64,000 bases of DNA. It comes from Akanthomyces muscarius. Its lineage: Eukaryota; Ascomycota; Sordariomycetes; Hypocreales; Cordycipitaceae. Positions 34,902 to 46,694 of this stretch are shown in pieces; within the stretch, counting starts at the first letter, position 1; each line of letters begins with the position of its first letter. The notes beneath the pieces are model-generated. The model was given only the letters and a program-made list of their open reading frames with translations, was not told the origin of the DNA and ran no database searches. The DNA is taken from contig NC_079241.1 of the NCBI RefSeq assembly GCF_028009165.1, positions 4,030,001 to 4,094,000 on the forward strand, written 5' to 3'. The translations under genes and the position numbers were made by a program.

Positions 34902-35504
34902 GTAAATAAGGATGGGTGATTTGCAAATGTAGTTCCTCGGTTTCTTGAGCAAATTTTTTTATCGATGGAGTTGTGTATACCTGGGATAGGCTTTTACGGC
35001 ATTTTTCTTCTTCTTTTGCCATCTTCTCTTCTGTTGAGTACTAATCACTTACACGTCAACATTCGGCGACGCCATATCGTAGTTGACAGAAATACACCAG
35101 AAATGTTTGTACATTTGTGAATTAAAAGCCCTTTGAGATAAAACGGGCTGTATATTCGAGGCAATCATAGCAAATGACAGCCGGGCCTAAACTTGGTTCA
35201 CAGCGAACCAAGGCACATGATGCTGCTGCAGCGCACGGGGCTGACCAGCATGACAAGCGAGCATCCTTTGGAGAGCGCATGCATGTTTTACTTGAAACAT
35301 CTCTGACGGGCTCGAAGCTTTTGCTCGACTTGACGTCGGTCGCCCACGTCTTATTTGGCACGGATGTGCTATACGCGGTCGAGATGACGGGCAAGCAACT
35401 GAGCCACGGAACGGACAATGTGAAGCTGGCGTAGAGGAACAGGGACACTATACAGGTACTGGTCAATTATCTTAGAAACATGAGCTATAATCCTCGACCA
35501 TCCT
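34902..35504. other. convergent intergenic region
   Basis: About 600 bases lie between two converging genes. An 86-codon frame on the plus strand (35174-35434) is not convincing; the rest looks like trailers. Confidence 0.5.
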
Positions 35505-36152
35505 TCAAGTAATTTTAAAAACGACGCCTTGATCTAACTGCACAGGGATGGGAGCACCGCTCGGTGGCAAAAAAGACGAAGCTGTGCCTTTCGGCGCCAA
35601 CACGTCTTCCCTGGTATCAATCCACCACCATTTAATGGATTCTTCCTCTTGGACTGAGAAATGATACTCGTGCCCGCTTTCCAACAGGTCCAAGAATAAC
35701 ACGCCTTCGGCCGAATCTATAAAGTAGCGTCTATACTTTTCTCTAGACTCGCCCTGGCCAGTCCAAAGCGGGCGAGATGCCAGTTTGAACTCGCTCGTCG
35801 CCGTGTAAGGCACCTCTGGTTGCAGGGTGATAAAGTACTGTTCATCGTTGTCACCCTTGGTGCGAGAAAACCCGCGGCGCTTCGGACCTTTGGTCTCGTG
35901 CATCCATACAAGCTCACCAGTAGCTGCATCCTTGCAGGTAAAGTTGTGTCTGTGCTGGCTGGGCTTGAGATTGAAGATTGTTGGCCATGTGAATATTGTA
36001 ATGGGGCTTGACGCGTGAGATACCGCGGTGACAGTGATTTGAGGCTTGTCCCCATCCCCGTTAAATGGTGTCCGTGCAAAGACTAGAGGGCTGATGGCGA
36101 GGGAAAAGGAAATCGAAGGTGGTTCATTCGTACCACTCTGCATGGCTGCCAT
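35505..36152 (-). CDS. uncharacterised beta-rich fungal protein
   Basis: A single exon of 215 residues starts at an ATG at 36152 in good context (accATGg). Segments such as ISFSLAISPLVFAR, QITVTAVSHASSPITIFTW and FSVQEEESIKWWWID alternate hydrophobic and polar residues as in a beta-sandwich. There is no signal peptide, transmembrane helix or known motif. Cysteine is almost absent. It resembles small uncharacterised proteins that occur in multiple copies in some Hypocreales, but I cannot name a family. Confidence 0.65.
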   Translation of the reverse strand: MAAMQSGTNEPPSISFSLAISPLVFARTPFNGDGDKPQITVTAVSHASSPITIFTWPTIFNLKPSQHRHNFTCKDAATGELVWMHETKGPKRRGFSRTKGDNDEQYFITLQPEVPYTATSEFKLASRPLWTGQGESREKYRRYFIDSAEGVLFLDLLESGHEYHFSVQEEESIKWWWIDTREDVLAPKGTASSFLPPSGAPIPVQLDQGVVFKIT

Positions 36153-37329
36153 GGTGGTACAGAGACTTGAGTAGGGGGGTGTTTGGAGACAGTCTGAATT
36201 ATGTGTAAAGAAAAGGATTCGATTCTGCAGGTGACTATTTTGACAGCTTCTAAGCAGCACCCTTTAGTGATGGTATATGTGATGTCATACACAACGATGA
36301 ACACATAAGGCTGAAGGCTGAGAATTACTGTGCTTCGTCTCCCCACACACCTCTTGACACATTGTTCTTTGAACAGTCATGCAAGGCTCTAATAAGTTGT
36401 TTACCACGACATGGTCTAGACACCGTATAATGAAATGATACTCCATGCTCATAGGTGTCTTTCTTGGCCATCATTTGACAGATCGATTTTTCTCTCTGGG
36501 ATACATGACCTAATACGGGTGGTGACAGAGTACCAGTACTGCAAAGGACTTACTTAGTAGTGACCGTAGAGGGGCCTCGCGCATCCTTCGTTAGTCTGCT
36601 GTTAGTACTGAGTAGTCGCAGGTGTTGCCTGCTGCGGATCCAATCAGCAGCTTCAGGCCGATTCAATAATACATGAATGCATCCCTGCGATAGTACTGCA
36701 AAAAACGTGACAGTGGCGCGACTAATCGACCAAATATGCTAACAACCCTTTTCCGAGTCCTTGGTGATTATAGTTCGTCAGCGGAGACTTGCTCGATTGC
36801 AGAGCGGGCGGCCACGATGCAATCCTGTAGCGGAATCGGACCCCTCCCCCTGTAATGACGACAGTAAAATGAGGGCCAGGGCGTTTTTTTTTTCGGTCAC
36901 AAGGCAGCACTTCACAAGGGAATCGTGTGTCTGGGAGCGGGCTGGCTTGTCTTGGTGGTGGTTGCGCAGCAAATCCAGGCAAAGCGGATGGAGAAATTAA
37001 ATGGGGAGACGATGGAGCGGCCCAGATTAAATAAGGATGGCGACAGCGCGAGAAGGAGAAAGGACCAAAAATCCAATTAAAAACAAGTGTCACATGCAAT
37101 GTTTCCAGTCGCTGGTGGCCAGACAAAGACTCATCAGACAACCAGAGAGTAAAAGTTCAAGGAGCTTGACTCGCGAAAAATCAAGCCACCAGTAGCTCGG
37201 CACCGGTGCAGCCGGCCATTAAAGTTGGTCGCAACGAGTTCACTAGACAAATCATTAAATGTAAACTATCTCCTAGAGATATCGCCGTGTAATCAATACT
37301 CCATCATAAATTTACTGCTGCAGCCGCCC
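36153..37329. other. divergent intergenic region upstream of the PGM-family gene
   Basis: No coding frame is supported. It has AT-rich stretches and a short aaggctgaaggctga block at 36307-36321 that matches the repeat at 31375. Confidence 0.5.
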
Positions 37330-37993
37330 GTCTCGTGGACCCTTGACAAGCCCACCTCTATTCCCCTTCCCCCCGTTGTCGCAGCCAGCGCATTCCCGCT
37401 GCCTCTCGTGAAACACTTTTTCTCTCTCTCGTCGTCATCCCCTCTCTTTGGAATCTTTTATTGCCATTCTCTATTTGCTACCATCCTGCGCCTCCCATCT
37501 CCCAGTGTCCGCCCGCGTACGCTTTTTCAGAAGCCTCAATCCCACGCCAACGCCGGCGTTTGCTCCCCCAACTCCGATCCCCGACAGGCCGAAGCGTACA
37601 TCACCTGCACGCAACGCCACCATTAGCGCACAGCCGTCGACAGCTTTGGGCAGGGCAGGGCAAACTTCATCGCCTCGGCCATCGTCATAGCTTGCGCACG
37701 CCCGCACGGTTGTTTGCTGCAGGTACGGCTTTCGACGTGCATCGCCAGCTGCTGCATCTGCCAAACCTCCGGGTTTGTCGAGGGACGACCCTTGTTTTCT
37801 GTCGCTGCTTCGCCGCCTTGGCTACGTCAAGCTGCGACCGCATTGCGCCGCTAGCTGGTCTTTGAGGCAGCTAGTTTATAAACCCGCTTGCCTGGAACGC
37901 TCCGGCGGCGACTTTGCTGCTTTATCCGACTGCCATCTGGAAAGCTTTCACAAGATCACTTGAAACTGACACGCTTGCTTCCGGCGTTGAATC
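37330..37993 (+). promoter_or_regulatory. CT-rich leader of the PGM-family gene
   Basis: A pyrimidine-rich stretch (for example CCCCTTCCCCC and TTTTTCTCTCTCTCG) precedes the start at 37994. It looks like the core promoter and a long 5' leader of a fungal gene. Confidence 0.45.
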
Positions 37994-40149
37994 ATGGTCG
38001 CACCGCCTTCACACATCTTTGTCGTCCGGTTCGTCCTGCGCCCATCTACCTGGCTCTTCACGGCGCATATCTCTAACTCATCCTTCGCAGACATGGAAAC
38101 CGCCTAGATGCCGCGGATAAGAAATGGCACCTCACATCCCCGACTCCCTACGACCCTCCGCTGACGTACTCTGGCCTCAAACAAGCCCGACAAGTCGGCA
38201 ACTACATTGGCAATGTCCTCGAACAGGTTAAGCTCGAGCACGAAGCGAAAAACGAGGGTAAGCCCGGCTTCAAGCGCAGGCGCTTCAGAATCGTCATTCA
38301 CACCTCGCCTTTCCTTCGATGCGTCCAAACTTCTGTCGGCATCAGCTCCGGCCTCGCCCAGCTCCCCGCCGAATCCATATACAACCCTTCCGACGTCATC
38401 GTCCCGCCACATGCCGCCAAGGGCCAGACCAACAAGCTCAAGACTGCTGTTCTTCGCATAGACTCGTTCCTCGGGGAATGGCTCTCTCCGGAATACTTTG
38501 AAATGATCACCCCGCCCCCCGGGCCTGCGCTCATGCTGGGTGGTGCCAAAGCCGAGCTGCTGCGACGCGAAGACTACAGCTTTTACAGCTTCGACGAGCC
38601 ACCCCCGCCGCCCCAGCCCACGCAGAAGCTCTGGCAGTCACCCAAGCTGCAGCCCGTCGATGCGCCGCAGTCACCTGCCGAGGAGAATGGCAGCCCCATC
38701 CTCGGCGTCGCGTCGCTGGCAGCTGCGCTTCCCAGCAGCACAGCTCCTAAAAAGGGCTACGTGCCCCCGAGACCAAGTCCCGCCGTTCCCGGCGCGGGCA
38801 GCATACCCGAGGGCATCGTGGCCCACGCGAGAGACACTTGCGTCAGTGTAGATTTCCAATGGGATTCGATGCGCGAGCCGCTCGACTTTGGTGACGGCGG
38901 TCAACTCGGCGAAGAGTGGATTTCGATGCACAAGCGTTTTAGAAAAGGGCTGCGGAAAATGGTCAACTGGTACGCTAGCACGGGCAACGCTGCGGAAATG
39001 GTCACGACGATGAACGCGGAAGGAGATGACCACTCCCTCGACGCCACGGACGATGAGGAAATAGAGACTGTCCTGATTCTCGTATCACACGGTGCCGGCT
39101 GCAATGCTCTGATGGGCGCCATTACCCACCAACCCGTCCTCATGGACGTCAGCATTGCCTCCGTCACCATGGCTCAGCGCCGGGGTCAAATTGACTACGA
39201 CCAACTTCGCAGCGGGATGCTCAAGGAACCAGAGGCTCATCCCCTTATTGCGGTTGACGATCTCTACGAGATTAGAACATCTGCCACCACAGAGCATCTA
39301 CAGTCTAGCGTCTCTACGCCCAACTCGGCGAGATCCGTCTCGGCCAACAATGCTTGGAATCCGCACGCGCGCGGCCGCACGTCCACATTTAGCGCCGGCA
39401 GCGGCGCCGTCATCAGCCCATTCACCTACAGCAGCGATGCTTTTGCCATTGCCGAGACGCCTGCCGCCAACGCGAACCCTCCCAGCGCCGCGGTCGAGAA
39501 GATGGCTCGCCGGGAATCATCACAAAAGTCTATCCGAGGCACGTTCAACGGCGCCGGCAACATAATTGCAGCTCGCAGCAAGAGCACCAGGAGCAACAGC
39601 AGCTCGAGCCTGAACAACGAAGTCAAGATCGGGCGCCCCTCGAGCTCCAGCAGCAACGCCGTTGGTCTATGGGCCCCGGCTCCGTCGTCTCTCCGGCTCA
39701 TGGACGACAACATTGATGAAGACTCGAACCCGTTTGACACGGTCCTTCCCAACTTTGGCAGCTTCAGCGCCGCGCCGCCGCCACCACCCGCCGAGGAGAA
39801 GAAGATGACGTTTGCGTCCGACTTTCCGTTTCCCAGCTACAGCACCTCCTCTGGCGGCCCCGTCCAGGCGCCAACGCTGTTTGGCGGCAGCTATGGCGGC
39901 GGCGGCAGTGGCGGCGGCGTCGATTCGCCCTTGACGCCAGGCACACCCATGTTTTCCGGCCCCATCAAGCTGCAAACGAGCCTCGACAATGATGACGTGA
40001 TTCTCCCGCCCGAGGAGGTCATTGCCACGCCGCTCGGCGGCGCGCTCGGCGGGCTCTGGGGCCGCCCGCCACCGCCCAGCGACGCGGACAAGTTTCGCGA
40101 CATGAGCCATACCAAGAGACGCTGGACGGTTAATGAACGGCCGCTCTAA
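37994..40149 (+). CDS. histidine-phosphatase (phosphoglycerate-mutase-like) family protein (2 exons)
   Basis: Exon 1 is only 35 nt (37994-38028) and exon 2 is 38091-40149, giving 697 residues. The intron falls inside the catalytic motif: joining restores VVRHGNRLDAA, with RHG at about 12-14, which fixes the start and splice. Other active-site features are TYSGLKQARQVG, the second Arg in HTSPFLRCVQT, an acidic region at SFLGEWLS, and the second His in VLILVSHGAG (about His345). The catalytic half is interrupted by a P-rich stretch and followed by about 330 residues that are S/P/G-rich and probably disordered. Large fungal members of this kind are annotated only as phosphoglycerate mutase family; the substrate may be a phosphoprotein or small phosphate ester. 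It converges on FOX2. Confidence 0.85.
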
Positions 40150-40924
40150 GGCATGGCTCTCTTATCAGCACCCTACTCTACTCTTTCTTTCTTCTAAAAG
40201 ACCATCCAAGGTTCGCATATCATGAGCCGTAATTATTAGCAAGCACTGCATTTTCGTTTTTCTATGCACTGGCGTATCGAGGAGTTGTTTATATGTTTTT
40301 GTTGGCAAAGGGGAAAACTGGGCATGAATGAAAAAGTGTGAGCAGCGTTCAAGCGCGCCAGCTTTTGATCAGAATGGGATCAAGCATCAGCGGCACACAT
40401 GGGTTGAGGACGGTGTGGAAACGTATGGGAAAGGGTAGTCAGCAACCCTGAAGCGAGTGATACCAAAAGCGCAAAATTGAAAATGGCACAAAATCTGCAT
40501 CAGTACCGCATAATATGGGCAGTAGCTAATATTACTATTTCTTCCCATCCATCGCCATGCTTGTTCAGAATCTAGACAGAGGGCATTAAGCATCGCGGCT
40601 CGGCCAGTGAGAGGGGCCTTTCGAACTGAAGTGCTGTGGGTATGATGAAGATGGGTTTCTCCTTTATTGTACCACTGCGAACCACAAGACATTTCATGTA
40701 GATGTAGAAGTAGAAGTCATGTAAAAGTAGAAGGAAACTCGTTACTAGCTCTTGGGAGAAAATCATACATGATCAGACAAAGGGAACCCATTCCACCCCA
40801 GTTTTATAATACACCAGAACAAGACGACCGATCCTGGCCGCCTGTTTCTGATATCAGTTGATATTCAACCGTAACATCATCATATATAATCTTGCTTTTC
40901 TTACTATGCTTTTTTCTTTTTCTT
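40150..40924. other. convergent intergenic region, PGM-family gene / FOX2
   Basis: AT-rich trailers of two converging genes; no coding frame is supported. Confidence 0.5.
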
Positions 40925-43900
40925 TTAGATCTTGCTCTTGTCGGCCGAGGCGAGCTCGGCAGCAGCACCGGCAATGGAAGGCTTGCCAGTCTCCTTGACC
41001 TTGGAGGTGAAGATGACCTTGTTGCCCTCCTTCCACATCTCGGTGATGATGGTCTGGCCGGGGTCGACGGTGCCGGCGAAGCGGACCTTGATGTTCTTGA
41101 TGGGGCCGAACCTGTATACCGCGTTAGTTGTTTGGCTCATTTGCGGGTGGGTCGGTTGTCAACTTACTTGTCGTAGATGGCCTTGCCGGCAATACCGAAA
41201 GAGCAGAGCCCGTGCAGAATGGGCTTCTTGAACCCGCCCATCTTGGCAAACGAGGGGTCAATGTGCAGAGGGCTTTTTTGTCAGAAGCGTTAGTCGGGCG
41301 TACAGCAAATCGAAGTGGCATAATGGCGGTTGCAGCTTACTTGTAGTCACCGCTCAGACGGTAGATGGCGGCCTGGTCCGGGTGGACGTACTCTTCATGG
41401 ACGTGGTCGGGGGCGCGCTTGGGGGGCACGTTGGCGGCGGTGGCGGCGCCACGGTCGGCGGGCTTCTTCTGGCCGTCAAAGCCGCCGGCGCCGCGGAGGA
41501 AGACGGTCATCTCGTTGTAAAAGACCTCCTCGCCCGTCTCGGCAATGGTGGTGGTGACGCCCGTCTTGACAACGGCGGCCTTGCCCTTGTCGACGGCCTC
41601 GAGCAGGCGGCCCTTGGACACGAGGTTGGCGCTCGTGGGAACGGGGAACTTGCGGATCTCGAGGTACTGCTCGCCGTGGAGCAGCGTCATGGGGTTGAAG
41701 TTGGGGACGATCTTGTCGTAGGAGAAGCCGACGTCGGCCCCCATGGCGGGAATGACACCGTAGGTGGGGAGGAGCTGGAAGTCCTCGGCACCCTCGCTAC
41801 ATTGCAATGTTAACAAGAGTTTCTCCAGCGCTCGAGTGTCTCGTTTCAGGTTTTTGGAAGCTTACAAGGTGTAGTTGAGCTCAGAGGCCTTGGCGCCGAC
41901 ACCAATGTTGTACAGCAGAGTGTCACGCTCCTCGTACTTGAACGGAGTGGGCTCACCCTGCGTCTTGAGGGCCTCGTCGATGGCAGCGAGGTATTCGTTG
42001 GCGGGAGCAGCACCGGCACCCTGCTACTCGCACATCATGTCAGCGTACGATCCAAGATATATATATACATCACATGCGAGTGCTGAGTTGATGGTGGTGA
42101 TAAAGTACAAGTGTTCATTCTAATTCGTATATGGTTCTACATTCAAGGAAAAATTGGGTCAACTCATACCTTGCTGCTGCCGGCCTTGTTCTCCAAGTTG
42201 CCCATAATCTTGCCGAACGAGTCGGTGGTTCTCTCGGGGTTCTCGGCACGGCCGTCCTCAAAGTCGGTAATGGCCTTCCAGTTCTTGACAACCTCCTCGG
42301 GGGTCAGGGCGACATCGACGGGGAAGCCGTGGCCGCCAGCCTGCTGCCAGCGGGTCTTGCCAGACCAGCCGCTGCCAACCTCGTAGAGGCCGCCGGTGGG
42401 GTCGGGGCAGACGTCGCTGCAGAGGGCGAGGATGAGGGGAGCGATGTAGTCGGGCTTGAAGGACTCGAGCATCTCGGGAGTGAAGACGGCCTTGGTCATG
42501 GCGGTACCAGCATTGGGAGCAATGGTGTTGACGTTGATGTTGTACTTGGCACCCTCAATGGCAAGAGCGCGGGAGAAACCAAGGATACCGCATTTCTAAA
42601 AACTGTTAGCTTCATCAATTCGCCATAAAAATCCAAGTGCTGAATACTTACGGCAGCGGAGTAGTTGGCCTGGCCGAAGTTGCCGTAGATACCACTAGTC
42701 GAGGTAGTGTTAATGACACGGCCATACTTCTGCTTGAGGAAGTAGGGCCAAGCAGCCTTGGTGACCTTGTAGGTACCGCGCAGGTGAACGTTGAAGACGG
42801 GGTTCCAGAGGCTGTCGTCCATGTTGGTAAAGGCCTTGTCGCGGAGGATACCGGCGTTGTTGACAATGACGTCGATGCGGCCGAAAGCATCAATAGCGGC
42901 CTTGACAACGACCTCGCCGTCCTCGGCAGAAGCCTTGACACCGACGGCCTTGCCGCCGGCCTTCTTGATCTCCTCAACAACAGTGTCGGGGTTGGCGAGA
43001 TCGTTGATCACGAGGGAGGCACCAGCCTTGGCGAAAGCCAGAGCGTAGGCACGGCCAATACCAGCGCCAGCACCGGTGATGAGGACGACCTTGCCGGTGT
43101 AGTCAATCTTCTCGCCCTGCTCGCTGGGGGGCAGCTGGTTGGACTTCTCGGAGAGCTCGATGAAGTTGTTGGGCTCGGCGGGGAAGGTGGAGTTCTTGGA
43201 GAAGTCGACGACCTTGTCCCAGTTCTTAATGATGGCGCTGGCGGTGTACGAGGCGTCGGGCTTGAGAAGCAGACCCTCGGCACGCTGCCAGCGGAGCTTG
43301 GCGGCGAAACCACCACCAACCTCGTAGATGCCACCGGTATCACCGGTGTTGCTCTTGTGGGTGAGAACACCAACGACGGGGACGACGAATTCGGGCTTGA
43401 GAGCCTCGAGGAGCTCGGGAGGGAAGACGGTGCTGGTCAGACGCGAAGCGGCTGCGTTGGATTAGCGGACTGTTTTGAGCAAGAAAGAAACTGATGAGGA
43501 GCAGGTGGGCGTACCAATGGGAGCAATGACGTTGCAAAGAATGTTGTACTTGTAGCCCTCCTTGGCGAGGGTCTCGGTGAAGCCAACCAGGGCGAGCTTG
43601 GCGGCAGAGTAGTTGGTCTGGCCAAAGTTGCCGTAGAGACCGGCGGCCGAGGCGGTGTTGATGACACGGCCATACTTTTGCTTGCGGAAGTGAGGCCAGG
43701 CGGCGCGGGTGACCTTGTAAGCGCCGTAGACGTGGACGCGCATGATGAGGTCCCAGTCCTCATCCTTGAGGTTCTTGAAGCTGGTATCGCGGAGGATACC
43801 GGCATTGTTGATGACGACGTCGACGCGGCCGAAAGCCTGGATGGCGGTGTCGATGATCTTGTCACCAAACTCGACGGAATCGTAGTTGGAGACGGCCTTG

Positions 43901-44254
43901 CCGCCCGCAGCCTTGATCTCGTCGACGACGAGGTCAGCAGCCTAGAATGCATGAGTTAGTCGCGCGGGCTCTACCGGGTAAAGCAAAAAAAAAAAAAAAA
44001 AAAAAGTGCTGCTGCATGTCCCGAGGTAACCGACGCCCGCACTGGCGCCCCGCGACCCCGGGCGGAAATCAAGCGCAATTGAAGAAAGTACGTACCTTGG
44101 CCGAGTTGCCCTCGCCGGTGAAGGAGCCGCCGAGATCGTTGACGACGACGCTGGCACCGCGCGAGGCGTAGAAGAGGGCGTAGGCTTTGCCGAGGCCACC
44201 ACCGGCGCCGGTGACGACGACGACCTGGCCGTCGTATCTCAGCTGCTCAGACAT
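40925..44254 (-). CDS. fox2: peroxisomal multifunctional beta-oxidation enzyme FOX2 (8 exons)
   Basis: Minus-strand exons are 44254-44096, 43941-43515, 43451-42652, 42595-42170, 42020-41866, 41796-41341, 41272-41168 and 41111-40925, giving 904 residues. Two tandem short-chain dehydrogenase domains come first. Each has a TGAGxGxGxAYA nucleotide-binding motif and catalytic YSAAK (Tyr164/Lys168 and Tyr459/Lys463). In the second, an intron separates YSAA from K. The C terminus is a 2-enoyl-CoA hydratase-2 hot-dog domain with [10 protein letters not shown] (about 808-817) assembled across an intron. The protein ends in SKI, a variant PTS1 peroxisomal targeting signal. The enzyme does the hydration and D-specific 3-hydroxyacyl-CoA dehydrogenation steps of fatty-acid oxidation. 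There is no SCP2 domain, as expected for fungal FOX2. The acceptor of exon 5 is a tandem TAGCAG, so one Gln may be variably included. Confidence 0.96.
43985..44005 (-). repeat. 21-nt homopolymer (T on the coding strand) in FOX2 intron 1
   Basis: A run of 21 A on the plus strand lies within intron 1. On the coding strand it is an uninterrupted poly-T just upstream of the branch site (gactaact) and acceptor, so its length could influence splicing. Confidence 0.85.
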
Positions 44255-45100
44255 GATGTAATGTGGTTATGTGAGGGAAGGGTGAAAATGGATGTAGAAA
44301 GCAGATCTCTCTCTCGCGGGGATCAGTTAAGGGACCACAAGAGACGACTGAAAGATGGGTATGAAGAGAGGATTTGGGGGGGTATCAGAGATGGAAAGCA
44401 GGAAAGAGGAAGAAAAAGGTACGGCGATCGGGAATGTGAGTTGCAAGCCGGGGCTTCTTAAGAGCAAAGCAAAGCAAAGCGAATGGGAAGCTTTGGACGG
44501 ACGGACGTGCGACAAAGGCGGCCGCAAAGCCTCGGTTCACAGCGAGCGGGTACCGAGGGGACCAGGCTGTGGGGCGCCATTCCGCTTCGGGGGTGCTGTT
44601 CCTAGCGGCGGCCCCAGCTTCACATGTTTTGGCAGGCCATCATGATGACCTGCCACCTGCAGACTGAGCACAAAGAAAAGTCACGCGCCGGGCATTGATA
44701 TATTGGATTTCATGTGTATTGCTGTTGCTTGCTTAAATTTCGTCAGAAAATACGACGGTAGAATTAAGTAGCTCGTCAAGCGCGCAGCGTCCGACCTGTC
44801 CGTCTGTCCGTCCATGCTCCGACCGACCCCAGCAACAAGCTCCGCCCAGCAGGTGCTGTGCTGGTAAACTCCGGCCAATGATGCTGGTTACATCATCAGC
44901 AAATCTGCTGCCGAATTGCACACCACCACGGGTAGCGTTGGGGTAGCTGGTAGGCAACCCGTACACCCACTCACCACTGTGTGTGCTCGCCTGTAGCCTG
45001 CCACAGCGCCTGACCCTGCTGCTTTTTACATGTGTCTCGCTGATGACGGCCGGCCAGCCACCCTACCCGGCCTGCTCGTCCGTCAACCACAACGGCCGCC
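44255..45100. other. divergent promoter region, FOX2 / TDA10
   Basis: No coding frame is supported. It contains a short GCAAA repeat at about 44463-44480 near the FOX2 start and two CCTCGG sites listed separately. Confidence 0.5.
44530..44558. promoter_or_regulatory. inverted pair of CCTCGG sites upstream of FOX2
   Basis: CCTCGG occurs at 44530-44535 and its reverse complement CCGAGG at 44553-44558, about 276 and 299 nt upstream of the FOX2 ATG. CCTCGG is the known core of the fatty-acid-responsive element bound by FarA/FarB in Aspergillus and CTF1 in Fusarium, which control peroxisomal beta-oxidation genes. A given hexamer on either strand is expected by chance about every 2 kb, so the pair is suggestive only. 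Confidence 0.55.
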
Positions 45101-45544
45101 CGGAGAATAGCATTCATACACAGCCATTGTAGGAAACTCCGCCTTCATACTCTAAACATCTCCATCTGTCACCGGAGACAGAGACGTCGTCCATCATCGT
45201 CATCTCATGCCGTCCCTGTCTCCTTCCCCGGATCCCAGCTCTCGACAAGCAGCACCGCTCATCTCTCCCCGCATATTTCATCACTCCGTGCGGCGCCGCA
45301 CCTTGTTTCTTCCTACCGGTGTTGCAGCTGCCACTAACTTACCTGCCCATGCCCAGCCAATTACCCCACAACCCCGGGCCCGGCTACCAAGTCGCCTATA
45401 TCCAACAAAGCTAACCTCCATCACCCCACACAGCCATGGACCGATGTGTGTGTTGTCACCTCCAAAGCACTTGCGCACAACGAATCGCTCCGCGGAATTC
45501 GATATAGCCCCGTGGACTGTACCGTGCCTGTCTCGTCTTGCATA
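45101..45544 (+). promoter_or_regulatory. C/T-rich leader of the TDA10-like gene
   Basis: A pyrimidine-rich stretch, especially 45180-45290, precedes the start at 45545. It probably contains the core promoter and 5' leader. Confidence 0.4.
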
Positions 45545-46550
45545 ATGCCGACCACCTTTGTGGATGACAAGGCGCCGATATGCGTGCCATTCATCCTGGA
45601 GCATCTCGCCTCGCACCGAGCTCGTCATGCCAAAGCCGATGGTGGCCAGCACTCTGCCCCGCCTCTCGCCGTTGGCCTCAACGGCATCCAAGGCGCGGGC
45701 AAGACGACGCTCGTCGCCGCCTTAACGCTCGCGCTGAAAGACGAGGGCGTACATGCCGTCGTCTGTAGTATTGATGATTTTTATCTAAATCATGGCGACC
45801 AGACGGCCCTCGCTACGCAGCACCCCGACAATGCCCTGGTCCAGCACCGAGGGGAGCCAGGTACGGGCCAAACTGGACATGCGACACGGCAGTTACCACA
45901 ACTCGTCACTCGTGCCGTATAATACAACAAGAGGTTCTTGCTGAATTAAAATAGGCACCCACGACGTAGCTCTCGCGATCCAGGTCTTTACACAGCTCAT
46001 GCAGGGACAGCCCACCAAATTGCCTCAGTATGACAAGGCCGCTTTCCAGGGCCAAGGCGACCGCCTCCCCGAATCCGCATGGCTGCCGGTCAATCAGCCC
46101 GGGCAGCCTCGCATAGACGTGCTGATGCTCGAGGGCTGGTCGGTCGGCTTCCGGCCCCTCTCAGACGGCGAGGTCGAGCGACGCTGGAAGGCATCGAGTC
46201 GCACACTGCAGTCGCACAAGCTGGAGCATCTCTTGTTTGTGAACCAAAATCTGCGTGCTTGCGATGCGCTCACCAACCTCTTCGACATCTTTATTCAAAT
46301 CGACGCCGAGGACACCCAGTACGTCTACATCTGGCGCGCCGAGCAGGAGGATCATCTCCGGCTCATCAAGGGTGATCCCAGCGCTGGCATGACCAAAGAC
46401 CAAGTCATCCAGTTTGTCGACGGCTATTACCCCGCCTACGAGCTATATACCGATGGCGTTCGATCTGGAATATTCTCGGGCCGCCCCGGCTGCCAGCTGC
46501 GCATGGTAGTAGGGCGTGACAGATGCGTTAAGCAGGTGGTGCGCATATAG
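45545..46550 (+). CDS. TDA10: P-loop kinase, TDA10/glycerate-kinase-like (2 exons)
   Basis: Exons are 45545-45860 and 45955-46550, giving 303 residues. The intron joins HRGEPG-THDVALAIQ in frame. Walker A GIQGAGKTT lies at about 47-55, followed by CSIDDFYLNH, PQYDKAAFQGQGDR, and the acidic LMLEGWSVGF segment. Together these are typical of yeast Tda10 (YGR205W) and plant D-glycerate 3-kinase, members of the phosphoribulokinase/uridine kinase fold group. Yeast Tda10 has a solved structure but its physiological substrate is unsettled; glycerate is the best guess. There is no targeting signal. The gene is divergent from FOX2 and its stop codon lies about 145 bases from that of the converging ECM11-domain gene. 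Confidence 0.88.
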
Positions 46551-46694
46551 AGTGTCACTTCAGATGTTCATCTATTCTATATGTACAAGTTTAGCAATCG
46601 CCCCTCACGAGGCAGCGTGGCTACCTCTATTACATTATCATTAAATCGTAGCTCATAACTCGTAACACAGCCAGCCAATCTGTATACAGCTTCC

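Noticed and set aside
35174..35434. 86-codon ATG-initiated frame on the plus strand between two convergent genes
   Set aside because: Short, overlapping a comparable frame on the other strand, and lying where two 3' trailers are expected; no motif or splice support.
42637..43494. 285-codon open frame on the plus strand opposite FOX2
   Set aside because: It is antisense to a certain FOX2 exon. Strong third-position C/G bias of the real gene keeps the opposite frame open, and the V/G/L/D-rich translation has no domain.
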